From Diabrotica undecimpunctata (lineage: Eukaryota; Arthropoda; Insecta; Coleoptera; Chrysomelidae), in NCBI RefSeq assembly GCF_040954645.1, contig NC_092807.1:29319054-29383053 (forward strand): a stretch of 64,000 bases of DNA, written 5' to 3'. Shown here piece by piece: positions 24,099 to 35,661 of this stretch. The translations under genes were made by a program, and so were the position numbers. The notes beneath the pieces were generated by a model, which saw only the letters and a list, made by a program, of their open reading frames with translations, did not search any database and was not told the origin of the DNA. Positions within the stretch are counted from its first letter, which is position 1. Every line of letters starts with the position of its first letter.

Positions 24099-25070
24099 AT
24101 ATAGCCCAGTCTGGTTATACAAAAATCATCGATTTCACGGCAAAATGTTTCGCAGATATCTGAAGCTTTTAAGACATAGGTGGAGGTTACTAGATGACGA
24201 ATAGATAAAAAGATACTCCTTTTTTTACCTTGCGTTTTTTTTTTAAACAATAATTTATGGTCAGAATTTGATTTTTTATCTATAAGTTTTTTCCCTTATA
24301 ATTTAAATAAACAATATTTATACCATTTGTTTATATCAAAAATATCTTTATTTTCCGGTTTTTTCAATTAAAATTGATAAATAATTTACGGAGATATTTG
24401 CAAAAAAGCAGTTTTTTTGCACTAATTTATAAATTTAATTAATTTTTTTATTAACAAAATAAAATGGTATTAATACATTTCAACATTGAGGAATTACCGT
24501 CCTTTAAATTTGTGCGAAATTTTTCCCCGATCTGTCAACTAGTTTAAAAGTTATTCAATTTGTTTATCCCTGGGACTAATTATTTAAACCATTGAACTTG
24601 CCCTATGAATGAAGCTAGACACATTTAACAAATTTCATAGGATTCTTTAAGACTTATACTATCTCAGAAGTTAAATGAATATTGAGTTTTCATCGAATTT
24701 ATTTACAAAATAAACGTTTGAAAAAGGGGTATGTTTTTTACTTATAAACAATTGTAATAACTTCTATATTTTTCAAGATACAGACTTGTACGTACAACCG
24801 TTAGATAGCTGGTAAAAAAACTCACATTCAACAAAAAAAATAAACCTTCTATGAACAATAGGAACGAAGTTAGCGACAATTTTTTTGTTAATTATATCTC
24901 CATTCTTTATAAACATTAAGAAGTAAAATTTGCACAAATTTTGAATGAAAATCTAAACTTTATATTGAATTTTATAGCTATAAAATTCATCCAATTTTTC
25001 GAAACTTAAAACCTTTCGAAACGAAGTTACTTTCGAAAGATCGACATAGGAAAGTGGAGGGGAAACTGTT

Positions 25071-26175
25071 TTAGCTCCTCGCTGCAAAATTTAATATTAT
25101 GGTTACGGATTTATCATTCAAAAGCTTCAACAGTTCTGTAGGAATTTCATCAGGTCCATTTGCTTTTTCATTTTTAGCGTTTCTTATTGCGTATTCTACT
25201 TCTTCTTTCAATATGTCTGACCCAGTTGCATTGATTATCTGAGCTAAGTTGTTTCTATCGTCTTCAAATAATTCATTCAGGTATTCTGTCCATCTTTTTA
25301 TTTTATTCTCTAGATCTACAATAAGATTTCCATCTATGTCTTTAAGTTTACCTATTTGGCATTTCTTTATGCTTTCTGTTATCTCTTTTACTTTTTTGTG
25401 CATATTGAACGCATCGTACCTTTCTCATAGGTTTCCATTTCTTCACATTGTTCTTTAATCCACTCCTCTTTGGCTTCTTTTATTCTATTTTTTAATGTGT
25501 TTATTTATTTCTTTGTATTTGTCTGGGTAATTCTTCATCTTTCTTCTTTGTTCCATCAAGTCTAGTATATCTTGTGTCATCCATCCCTTATTCTTTGTTG
25601 TACACCTTATTCTTTGTTGTTGTTTTTGTAAGATGTTTCTTTCCTGCTGTTTGTATAGCTGTATTTATGTACTTTAATTTTTGGTTAACGTTGTTTGTAT
25701 CGTTAATTTGTTGTTGCACTGAACGGAGGTTTTCATTTATTTCTTCTCCTGTTTCTTGTCGTATATTTTTGTTTCTAAGTTTATTTAAATCTAGTGCCTT
25801 TCTGTGTGGTCTTCTTATCTTTTTTGGTCTCGCCTCTATCAGAGTAACTACCGAGTTATGATCTGAGCCTATATCAGCTCCTGGGTACGTCTTAGTACAT
25901 CTAACAGCATTATGATACCTCCTTGCTATCATTTTGTAGTCTATGTAGTCTATTTGATTTCTCACTATTTTTTCTTTGGTATGTTGTGGAGATGTCCATG
26001 TATATAACTGTCAAGAAGGTATTTGTTATTACGAAGTCTTCACTTTGGCAAAATTGAATAAATCGATCTCCTCTGTCATTTCTGTTTCCAAGCCCATATT
26101 TTCCTACTTGTTGTCCTACCTTACCTTGACCCACCTTGGCATTAAGATCGCCCATTAATATGTTAATGTATGGAA
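25071..26175 (-). pseudogene. LINE endonuclease and RT N-terminus fossil
   Basis: From the right, the minus strand reads INILMGDLNAKVGQ, then YGLGNRNDRGDRFIQF (APE endonuclease catalytic strands, near 26045-26165). NQIDYIDYKMI follows near 25950, then GSDHNSVV (the SDH block, near 25850) and a basic linker. The final frame (25071-25403) holds WTEYLNELFEDDR and ANGPDEIPTELLK, the start of the RT. The copy is cut off at 25071, before the YADD palm. It fills the centre of the long-armed element, so either it inserted there or it was captured when the arms formed. At least two frameshifts break it. Confidence 0.8.
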
Positions 26176-26880
26176 AGACTGACTTAATAAGTGAAGACAA
26201 ACAACCTGCAACAAAAAGGTTCAGACCTGACAGTGAAGTCGAATAAATGAACCAAATTTTAACTTTTAAACCAATGTATGTAAAGAAAATAAAAAAAGCA
26301 ATAAACATTGCAAAATTTAATAAGGCAAGTGATGAAAAAATCGACTTATTTTATCAAAGCAGTAAGGCAGATTAGATTAATATTGTATATCATATTTGTA
26401 TGAAAAATAGAATAAAAATCAATATTGTTAATTATAAAAATACAAACCATTATAATTAATATAAGGAATATAATGTGTACCTATGTGTAATATAATGAAT
26501 TACCTAAAATTTAATTTATAAAATATATAAGTATTATTACATCATTGATATAAAATGAAAAAACATATGTTGATTTTCCGGGATTTTCCGAGATTTATGG
26601 GGGGTGAAAATTATGTCATCATTATTAATACTGCGACAGACTATTCGAGCAAATTTAAAAAAAAAAAAAAGTATTTAGGGTAAATTTCAAATGGACTCAA
26701 TTTTTCCGAGTTTTCCTATATTTTCCGGCCAGTGAAAATTATGTAGTTATTCATATTTCGACGAGCTACCCCAGAATAAAAAAAGAGGCTTGCAGCTGCA
26801 AAGGAAGCCAAGATAATGTAAATTGTTCCTACGTGTTGCAATTTGAAGTTCCGATGCAGAAAAAAAAACGGAGCTGAAAC
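26176..26880. other. Non-coding centre of the long-armed element
   Basis: AT-rich DNA without a supportable gene. A short motif TTTTCCG-x-TTTTCC recurs near 26574-26590 and 26704-26730, each followed by GTGAAAATTATGT, which suggests a small degenerate tandem repeat. Confidence 0.4.
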
Positions 26881-28099
26881 AGATATCCTCTCCACTTTCC
26901 CATGTCGATCTTTCAAAAGTACCGTCGTTTTAAAAAATTAGATAAATTTTATAGCTATAAGTTTCAATATAAAGTTTAGATTTTCATTCAAAATTTGTGC
27001 AAATTTGACTTCTTAATGTTTATAAACAATGGAGATATGATTTTTTAAAAATAGTCACTAACTTCGTTCCTATTGGTCATAGAAGGTTTTTTATTTTTTA
27101 ATGTGAGCTTTGTTACCAGCTATCCAATGGTTGTACGTACAAGTCTGTAGCTTGAAAAATATAGAATTTATTACAATTGTTTATAAGTAAAAAACATACC
27201 CCTTTTTCAAACGTTTATTTTGTAAATAATTTCGATGAAAACTCAATATGCATTTAACTTCTGAGATAGTCTAAGTCTGAAACAATCCTATGAAATTTGC
27301 TGAATGTGTCTAGCATCATGCATAGAGCAAGCTCAATAGTTTAAATAATTAGCCTCAGGGATAAAAAAATTAAATAACTTATAAAATATTTGACTGATCG
27401 GGGGGAAATTTCGTACAAATCTAAAAGATGGTAATTCCTTGATGTTTAAATGTATTAATACCATTTTATTTTGTTAATAAAAAAATTAATAAAATTTATA
27501 AATTAGTGCAAAAAAACTGCTTTTTTGCAAATATCTCTGTAAATTATTTATCAATGTTAATTAAAAAAACACGAAAATAAAGATATTCTTGACATAAAAA
27601 AATGACATAAATATTGTTTATTTAAAATATAAGGGAAAAAATTTATAGACAAAAAATCAAATTGTGACCATAAATTATTGCTTAAAAAAACGCAAGGTAA
27701 AACTAGGAGTATCTTTTCATCTATTCATCATCTAGTATCCCCTACCTATGTCATAAAAGCTTCAGATATCTGCGAAACATTTTTCCACCTTTTTTTTAAC
27801 CAGACTGGGCTATTAGTTTATTATTGATCAATACTTTAATTTTGGATAAAAAAATACTCCTACTTAAACTGTTTTTACTTACATTACGTGATACGTATTA
27901 CTATGACTGAAGTCAACCAGCTCATAAGCTAACGTCTAATGGTGGGAAATTTTCGATAATTCTAATGTTATGTAAAGTAAATTATAGGTTTATATCGATA
28001 ATTTCTCACCTCTACTACTTTCATCTCTTTTTATTTCACAACGTATTATGTTTTCTATCTTTTGCGTTATTTTGCCAGTTCTTAAGGCACTCATCCCTG

Positions 28100-28698
28100 T
28101 ATAAATGAAGTAAATATAAATAAACAAGAAATTGTTTCAACCAGGGATAAGTTTGTTACTTTAATATTCATGCAAGTCACTTTTACAAGTGGTCATTATA
28201 AAGTTTTTTTAAGATCTTTAAAAAAGTTTATTTAAAAAAAAGTTTTCCATGAAAAATTTGCCGTTGTCCAGTTATTAAAGATTATGTGTTTAATTTATAT
28301 GTTATTAAACATTATTTATTAAACATATATTTTTGTATTCGATAAATAACAGTCACAACAACTTTGTTAATGTTAAGTGTACTGTAATAATTAAAAACGA
28401 ATCTCTTTGTTTTATAAGCTTTATTTTATCTCCAGTTATATCCTAACAGTTTTTCCGATAAAATCTAAATTTTTGGAGTAATTCGCGAAAAACCATTTCA
28501 AAACAAGCTTTTTTGACGTGCAACTTTTAATTGCGAACAACTACAAAAGTACGAACTTTTCAGAAAAACTTTTTTTTTAATTTGCAAATTTACAATCTGC
28601 TATTGGAAGCTATTAGTAAATGTGAATATTGTAGATACATTAGAGGAGGAGCAATTGTACACTGGTGACACCCCCAATACTAACAATACCAAATTTAA
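28100..28698. other. Unassigned AT-rich DNA
   Basis: No gene or transposon recognised between the right end of the long-armed element and the ORF at 28699. It contains several A/T runs. Confidence 0.4.
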
Positions 28699-28983
28699 TT
28701 ATTGTTGAATCAAACAAAGTAACATGGAAATTAAAATTATAATTATTGCTAAAATTAAAGAAGGAAGTCTGTTTGTCAGTGTCTCTTCAATCTTCGTCTG
28801 ACTTGTAGTTGAAGGTGTAGTTGCTTTCTCGTTAAGGTAGGCTGACAGGTGTTCTGGATAGTTTCTTGTTAGTCTGCCGATTTCCTCTGCAACGAACGAT
28901 ATCCTAAATTCGTCACGGAATATTTCGGCAGGCGAACTTTCGACACCAAATTGGCTTTGTACCTGGGGTAATCGAAGGGTCAA
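28699..28983 (-). pseudogene. Unknown ORF with C-terminal membrane anchor, cut by MULE
   Basis: A 94-codon open frame with no ATG at its start. It runs straight up to the MULE terminus at 28993, so the N-terminus is probably lost to that insertion. The middle is polar and looks coding (DEFRISFVAEEIGRLTRN). The last 20 or so residues (SLILAIIIILISMLLCL) would make a tail anchor. I do not recognise a family. On the far side of the MULE the same strand carries CACCTCGCCATGGTAAGTTAG (near 31405-31425), an ATG with a splice-donor-like GTAAGT, but a link between the two is speculative. Confidence 0.35.
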
Positions 28984-29113
28984 ATTTTATTATAGGAAAT
29001 TTCGACACCGCGGCGTAAAGCAGGTAGGTAGGTAATTAGCGGCGATGGACATTTGCACCCAAGCAGGACAAGCGGGTTTTCCCAATATTTATTGTCACGG
29101 CGGGGGGCGTGGC

Positions 29114-29957
29114 CAGGGACGTATTTATGGGGGGGGTTTAGGGGGTTCAAACCCCCTCCTTGCAGTCCATGCAAAACTATTACTTTTAATCCAATATTAC
29201 ATGTATAAAAAATAAAAATAAATTAATGAGTCAGCGCACGGATGCTGTCGGTCCGCAGTAGCAGCGTAGATACAGATAAACTAATACCTATTAGAATTAG
29301 AACGCTATTAGTAGTTATATCACCGTACACCTATTCCAAATAGTAGGTTAACTCTTTTGATCTCGGCTCTTGCCGAAAGAATAGAGAGCATATAGCAATA
29401 GAGCAAATACTGAGAGAGCAAAGAAATGTATAGCAGGAATCGGAGAAATATTTCTCAGGGAAGTTGAAATAAAACATTTAGTAAGTGAGTATGAGCTTTG
29501 GCACAACCACTGGTGCAATCAAGAACAGCCGTCTACTGCACTAGAAGCTATGGACCGATGTGATGAAATTTTTTTTCCAACGGTTAGGAAACTTCTTCAA
29601 ATTTTAGCAACACTTCCAGTATCTACTGCCACACCTGAACGTACTTTTTCATCACTTAAACGGTTAAAAACTTATCTTAGAAATAGAATGGGAGACGAGA
29701 GGCTTACAGGATTAGCTCTCATGAGTATTCATCGGAATATGACAATAGGTCTAAATTCCTCAGAAATTGTAAATAAGTTAGCTGAAAGAAGGAAGAGAAT
29801 GAATTTAATTTTGTAAAACGGTATTTTAAGTTTTAATAAAATTTTTAGAAATTTGTTTTTATTACTTTTTTCAAAGGTATTTCAAAACCAAGCCCCGGTT
29901 TTACTTAATTTGGAAATTAGGATCCCCCCCCATTAAAAAACTATAAATACGTCCCTG
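29114..29957 (+). mobile_element. Non-autonomous hAT element with exact 8-bp duplication
   Basis: The termini CAGGGACGTATTTAT (29114) and ATAAATACGTCCCTG (to 29957) are inverted. The insertion is flanked by an identical GGCGTGGC on both sides (29106-29113 and 29958-29965), the hAT hallmark. At 844 bp it is an internally deleted derivative: only the C-terminal dimerisation segment of a transposase remains. It sits inside the older MULE. The exact duplication and open reading frame suggest a fairly recent insertion. Confidence 0.93.
29550..29816 (+). pseudogene. hAT transposase C-terminal dimerisation domain
   Basis: An 88-codon open frame starting at an ATG, with LLQILATLPVSTATPERTFS, LKRLKTYLRNRM and RLTGLALMSIHR. 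This is the hAT family C-terminal dimerisation domain, which holds the transposase multimer together. BED finger and the RNase H-like catalytic core are absent because the element is internally deleted. A short peptide could still be made, but it has no catalytic residues except those contributed by this helix region. The nearest relatives are likely the ZMYM/TTF-type hAT transposases of animals. Confidence 0.85.
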
Positions 29958-30057
29958 GGCGTGGCACTTGTGTACTTGTGACTAAATTATTTCAGTTGTA
30001 ATTTATTTCTTGTTTGACGTTGACTTGTGCACGTATACGGATATTTAAAAAATTAGT

Positions 30058-31116
30058 TTGATAAAAAGTTCCCGTGGTCGAGATTTATTAGTGGTGGAGC
30101 ATCATTCGTTTTCGAAACAGAAAGTGTTAAAAAGCGGCGAGATATTTTGGCGCTGCATCCAAAGAAACACTAAGTGTTCCGCAAAAGTGTTTACAATAGG
30201 CTGTGAGGACCTCACCATCACAAGAAGTGATTTGGTACATAATCATGAAGCCGATCCAAAAAAGCTTGAAGTAAAGATGGTAACCAATGCATGTAAAAGA
30301 AAACCCCAAGAGGACATATCGGAAAAGCCTGCCAAAATTACAAGAACTGCTGTTGCTGAGTGTTATGCCAATTTGCTGACGGTTCCTGACATAGCTAGCA
30401 TAAGAAAGAACATTTACAACTGTCGTCGTAAACTGTTACCAGGTCCGTTACCAAGAAGCATATCAGAAGTCCATAACGCGGTTAGTAATTATTCTCCTAA
30501 AACCTGTCGCAATGAAAGTTTTTTGTTTTTAAATCATCCTGAATTAAATGTAATTGTATTTTCATGCGAGACAAATATTCGTTTGTTGTGTAAATTAAAA
30601 ACTTTGTATATGGATGGTACATTTTCATACAGTACCAAATATTTTCTATAATTATTTACTATACATGGCTTGGAAAATGAACATTATGTTTCTTTAGCAT
30701 ACTGTTTGTTAAAGGACAAATTGTCAATGACATACAAAAATTTATTTTCTTTATTAAGGTCTAAGATTTTTGAAACATTTCAATTATCATTAGAGCCAAC
30801 TGAAATATTTGTGGACTTTGAAAAAGCAATTCACTGTGTTTTATTGTATATGTGGCCCAATGCAAAAATTAGTGGATGCCGTTTTAACTTACACCAAAAC
30901 TGGTTTAAAAAAATTCAATCTTTGGGTTTTGTACAAGAATATAAGGATACAAATTCAGAAATTGGAAAATGGTTAAGGCATACGTTTGGTTTAACTTATT
31001 TAAATCCAGCAGAAGTTGAAGAATGCTTTCTTTATGATTTAATGTCATATAAACCTATAAACGCAACACTTGATTTTATAAAAGCTGTATCTTATCATTC
31101 CTATAATAGCAAATAA
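30058..31116 (+). pseudogene. FLYWCH/MULE transposase with a single stop
   Basis: One frame runs from 30058 to 31116 with a single internal stop, TAA at 30649-30651. An N-terminal FLYWCH finger (residues about 3-65: WRC, then C, then HNHE) binds DNA. The MULE catalytic core follows: LYMDGTFSYS (first Asp, just before the stop), IFVDFEKAIH (second Asp), then GCRFNLHQNWFKKIQSLG. In related proteins the residue at the stop is commonly Gln, and CAA to TAA is one change. The total is about 353 codons, shorter than the roughly 500 usual for the family, so the C-terminus is truncated. No ATG is evident near the start; the true start may lie upstream or have been lost. Confidence 0.82.
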
Positions 31117-31549
31117 ATCATTGTATACAAGTATATTAACGGTAAAACGTACAAAAATTAGGTACTAGTTGTATTATATTTAGATATTATTACAGTTATA
31201 AAGAAATAAAATGCACATTACTTTTATTAAAATAAATAAATAAATTAATTATGGTATTTTATTTATGTCGCAGCTATATTTATTTGGTGTCGAATATACC
31301 TGTAAGATAAAAATGGGAATTGGGGCTGGTGTCGAAAATTGCCATTAAATTTTAGTCGCTACCTGCTTAGTGTCGAAATTTCCTACGCCCGAATATTTTG
31401 TTACTAACTTACCATGGCGAGGTGAAAATCATTATATCTTGGATTGAATTCTCTGAATGATTTTGGTATTAGAAAACTTGGTACAGCCACATATTTGCAC
31501 TACATATGTCCATAAGGGCTTTATTATACACTTATATACAAGAAGTTTA

Positions 31550-31744
31550 TTATCTGTAGTTAGCGGCGACTCGTACTAATAAATCATTTGACGTATTCTC
31601 ATGTTGATATGGGTTCTTTGCCAAGATGTGTGCTTTCCAAGTTAGCTTTTGGTCAAGTGTCATTCCTAAGTATTTGCCTTCTGTTTTTACTCGTAGGAAT
31701 ATATCGTTTAGTGTGATTCTCGAGCATATGGTGTTTCTCTTCAT
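31550..31744 (-). pseudogene. LINE RT thumb fragment
   Basis: A 64-codon frame with KTEGKYLGMTLDQKLTWKAH. The YLGxxLDxKLTWxxH block is the typical post-palm region of Jockey-type LINE reverse transcriptases. Nothing else of the element is preserved beside it. Confidence 0.65.
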
Positions 31745-31790
31745 AAATGTAATTTGATTGGATAATTTTTGAAAAGGGGGTAAAATAAAC

Positions 31791-32039
31791 CTAGGAGTGG
31801 ACTATATATCCATTTAAAAAATGCGAAATTTCCATTAATTTCTCCAAAAAACTCATATTAATAATTTGAATTTTGGTTATTTGTACTTCGCTATACCAGT
31901 TATCGAAGGCGATGTTGCCAAGACAGTTAAAATTTCTAATTATACACAGATTGGCACACAGATTTTTAAATTTGTTTAAATATGTTGAAAATATTTCCGG
32001 TGAAGCTGAATGTGAGGTAGTTAACATAAAATAGTGCAT
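31791..32039 (-). pseudogene. Possible piggyBac scrap
   Basis: An 82-codon frame includes GNIAFDNWYSEVQI, resembling the xxFDNWYTS block that carries the second catalytic Asp of piggyBac transposases. No other piggyBac landmark is found around it, so the assignment rests on this single motif. Confidence 0.3.
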
Positions 32040-32568
32040 CAGATGCGGTCTGTGTCATTGTACATAGATGCAAGTTTCACGGATAACGTCTCTTTTGTTT
32101 CAAAAATATTTACTTTATCTCCTCTCTCATGTTTTAACCTTGTTTAGGCTTTTGCTTCCTTAAGGAGTGCAACTTCTTTTTTTTGAGCTAGGGAGGTATG
32201 ATAAACGTCAGAATTGATTTTGCGTAATAATTTTAGTTGATGGAGCGCTAAAGAGCTGGGGGCTCAGATGGTGGCGTTTGTGTTTAGGAGCGTGCTGGAG
32301 CATTTTTTTTATTTAGCCAGATATGCCAAGAGGAGGTACTTCAAAGGTTTTAATAGCGATACAAGGAACGGCTCTTGATTAGCGTTTTTGGCTTTTCTTT
32401 GGGGAATCCTGGTGAGTATTTGCTTCGTCGATGGCAAGGAGTTTTAAGTAATTGCTTGGCTCGATTGTTTGAGCCAGCTATAGTCAGAGGACATCTCTCT
32501 TGCTGAGAGTTCTAATTGTGTCCTTAATCGATGTCGTGTTTGCTATTATGCGGATTTCATAAAATAAT

Positions 32569-33310
32569 TCATAAAATAATGGTAATTTGACGAGCATTTA
32601 GCGACGCATAGAAGCATAAATTGTATTCGATTATTGGTATTATGTAAGTCTTGTAGTTGTGCAATAGGCTTTTTGCCCTTTTTCTTACCCTGTCTGGGTA
32701 AGACAGGTATCTTTTTTGTATGTCGCTCTTCCAGTTGAGAGTCCTACTAAAATAAACTCCCAAATAGGACACCGAGTTTCTAATTAAAGGTTTTCTCCTA
32801 AGAGGGTTATTTGGCCTCAAAACATTACGGCTGTGGGGAGATTTGAATAAGATTAGTTGAGTTTTGGAGGCGTTTAATAACTCTTTATCTATTGCAACAT
32901 CCAACAATTATATTTAAATAATTTTGAGCTCTTTTTAATCCAAACAGTTGTCCCAGCAGACCTCTGCGTGGTCCCGCCGTAAGGAGCGCAGTGTCATCAG
33001 CAAATACTAGTAGGAATTCCGATCTATATTGTGGGCGGGAAACGTCACTGGTGTAGACTGTTTACAATATTGTAGCTAGAATTGAGCCCTGCGGCACTCG
33101 AGCTTGTAGGGTGAATGGTGTGGATAGTGTGTTGTCAACTTTGATCCGGATAATCCGATTAGAGAGATAGGAATTTATTTAACGAAACTTGTGGGCAGTC
33201 CAGCAAGGTTTGGTTTTTCATTCAGACCTGTGTGCCAGACCTGAATAAAGGCTTTCTGGACGTCTAGGTCTCTTTTGTTAATTGCTTTAATCAATGCGGT
33301 TTGAGCGGAA
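32569..33310 (-). pseudogene. Jockey-type LINE RT fossil
   Basis: From the right, the minus strand reads ALIKAINKRDLDVQKAFIQV and WHTGLNEKPNLAGLP (palm motif A region, near 33190-33300). Broken frames follow, then TQLILFKS and VSYLGVYFSRTLNWKSDIQK with SLLHNYKTYIIPIIEYNLCF (32569-32907). This is the RT from motif A through the thumb. The catalytic YADD box falls in the damaged middle part. The copy runs up to the (TA)n tract at 33320, where it stops. Confidence 0.7.
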
Positions 33311-33318
33311 CGGAACGT

Positions 33319-33319
<1 letters not shown>

Positions 33320-33390
<71 letters not shown>
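33320..33390. repeat. (TA)n microsatellite
   Basis: About 70 bp of uninterrupted TA directly before the solo LTR. Confidence 0.95.
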
Positions 33391-33393
<3 letters not shown>

Positions 33394-34857
33394 GACAATT
33401 GGGGTTTATAGAAAATAATTTATAAGTTATATATTACATAATATTAGATATAAAAAAGTATTTGATTATTTTAAATAAGTTATATACTAGAGAAATTTAC
33501 AAAAATATATTTATGTGAGGGCATTTTAAGAAATTAGCATATAATAATTGTAAAAAGTTGTATTTTAGTAATTTTAATGTTGTAAATAGATTTAAGTGAG
33601 CCATGTGCCTAGGCAACCAACTATACAGTGAGTGATAGACAGATATTTATACTCTGAAGTGACGTTTAAGAACATTTACGAATATAAAGTGGGGTTATAA
33701 TAATATATTGTTTGAAATGTGTATTTTATTAAATTAGAGTGTTAGTTACTAATTTGAATGTTTATTCTGATCTGAAAAGCCTAAATGTCAACAAAATTAT
33801 CAATGGAACATTAACGAATTCTCCAGAGTGCAGAGTGTGACCATTGTTTACAGTCGAACATTCTGGAATAATGATTATGGCGGTGGATCGAACAGATATT
33901 TTTTTCGAGAACATCTATATAGAAGTTAATAGAACGAATGGAACATGATCTCTTACCAGATGGTTCTGGAATATCAAAAAGGATATAAATACCCGTGATT
34001 TGGATTCAAGATGGCAGTTTTTAGTCAGAAGTCAAGCAGTTTATTATGAAAGTTAGTAGATTAGTTAGTGAAGTCAATTGTTCACAGTTTTAGTAAGTCA
34101 GTCGAGCAGTTTAATAAGAAATATGAAAGTTAGTTGGAGATAGTCCAATTGTTTAATATAGTGAGTTAAATGAAGATTAAAAATTATGCATATATTTAAT
34201 GCACATTTATAATTATACACAAATAATTATTGAAGATTATAAAAGTATATTAGAAGAATATTGGATGGACATTGGAAGAAATTAAATTATATTATGGTTG
34301 GAGATTAGTATAAATCAACTTATAATAATTGGATATTGGTATATTGAAAAGAAGAATAAATATAAATGCTGTTTGCTGGTTTGGTTGGTGGTGTATAAAT
34401 GCTGGTGAAGAAAACTATATCTTAAATTGGTAGAAGCTGATAATTGGAAAAAGTAATTTCACAAAAAAACAAGGATAACTGAAGTACGAAGACATTCAGT
34501 GGTGATTAGAATCTATATAGTAGAAAACAGTTCATTTAGGCATTCAGTGAAAGAAAGGTACAAAATTTTGTTAATATAATTTAGTTAGTGTCATAACAAT
34601 TTCAATTTTGAAGATAGTTTGTTTAAATTTAACATTGTCTATAGAATTTAATTAGTTTTATAAGAACATCAATTTAAAGATAGTTTATTTTAAATTTACA
34701 TTGGCTAGGTTAGATATATATGTGTGTTTCATAATAGTTATAATAAAGATAATTTAAAAAAGTACTTACAAACTAATTCTTTGAGAACCGCGATAAAAAC
34801 CCTATATTATTAAAAATACTCATTGCTCATCATTCAAACAAAAAACACATCATAACA
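33391..34857 (+). mobile_element. Probable solo LTR (about 1.47 kb)
   Basis: The block begins TGTGACA directly after a (TA)n tract and ends CATAACA directly before ATATATATA, so TG...CA limits with imperfect inverted ends and a TA-type flank on both sides. A promoter-like region lies inside: GGATATAAATACCCG near 33981, about 35 bp before TTTAGTCAG, which resembles gypsy-type LTR promoters with an AGTCAG initiator. No primer site, gag or pol follows. The length nearly equals the 5' LTR at 35662-37129, but the sequences are not alike. The TA-rich flanks make the target duplication ambiguous. Confidence 0.6.
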
Positions 34858-35594
34858 ATATATATAAAGAATCAGCAGAATCAAAAGCTTACGGCGGGCT
34901 AGTACGTTGTCGACATTACTCCTGCTGTAAGCGGTTATTGAAATTTTAAAATAGTCACTATTTATCTGTTTTTATTTTTATTTAATGAAATTGTTGAGCC
35001 ACTTGTTGAGTGCTAACACCTAGGTCAACAAAAAAGACATGTTGATACATATTTTCGATGTGTCTCTTTAAGATATTTAAGATCGTGTACCTTGTATTAT
35101 GGTCACGTATTATGTTCCTGTTATTTCGAGCCTTGTATTGCGCAGATATACTTTTACCCATTATTTTTCTTTTTTTTTTGTTGACACAATATATCGTGCT
35201 TTTATGGGCGTTTGACATTTTGGCATTATTTGTTATTTCTGTTATATTCTCTCGAGTTTGTATAACTTAGATACGCTAATGCTACTTGTAAATTTAGTCT
35301 ACGTATATACTATTAATAAGAACAAATCTCGCAATATCATTCGGTATTCTAAGAGCAATTAGATTTTACTACATAAACTAAGAAGCGAGTTTTAGGGTGA
35401 ATGCTGTTTTACCTAATTGACTGCTTAAATAGAGTCAGATAGGGTTGTTAAATGCCAACATAACATGTTTGTTTAATTTGTACTTGAATAAATCGAAAGA
35501 TACTTGTTAGAACAAGCAGAACGTATAATATATGGAAGTTAGTTTTGGATTGTTATTAAAAGCAGTACAAATAAATTAAAATAGACAGGCAACA

Positions 35595-35661
<67 letters not shown>
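34858..35661. other. Spacer with (TA)n tract at its end
   Basis: A 78-codon minus-strand frame (34982-35218) is basic and could be a LINE remnant, but I cannot place it. (TA)n occupies about 35599-35655, directly before the gypsy 5' LTR. Nothing else is supported. Confidence 0.4.

Larger units (their letters stand above)
28993..31385 (+). mobile_element. FLYWCH-type MULE element
   Basis: The left end contains TAGGAAATTTCGACAC followed by AAGCAGGTAG. The right end has the inverse (CTACCTGCTTAG-GTGTCGAAATTTCCTA). Inside lies a plus-strand FLYWCH/MULE transposase. No clear 9-bp target duplication could be seen, so the extreme ends may be slightly eroded. A hAT element has inserted near the left terminus (29114-29957). 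Confidence 0.7.
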
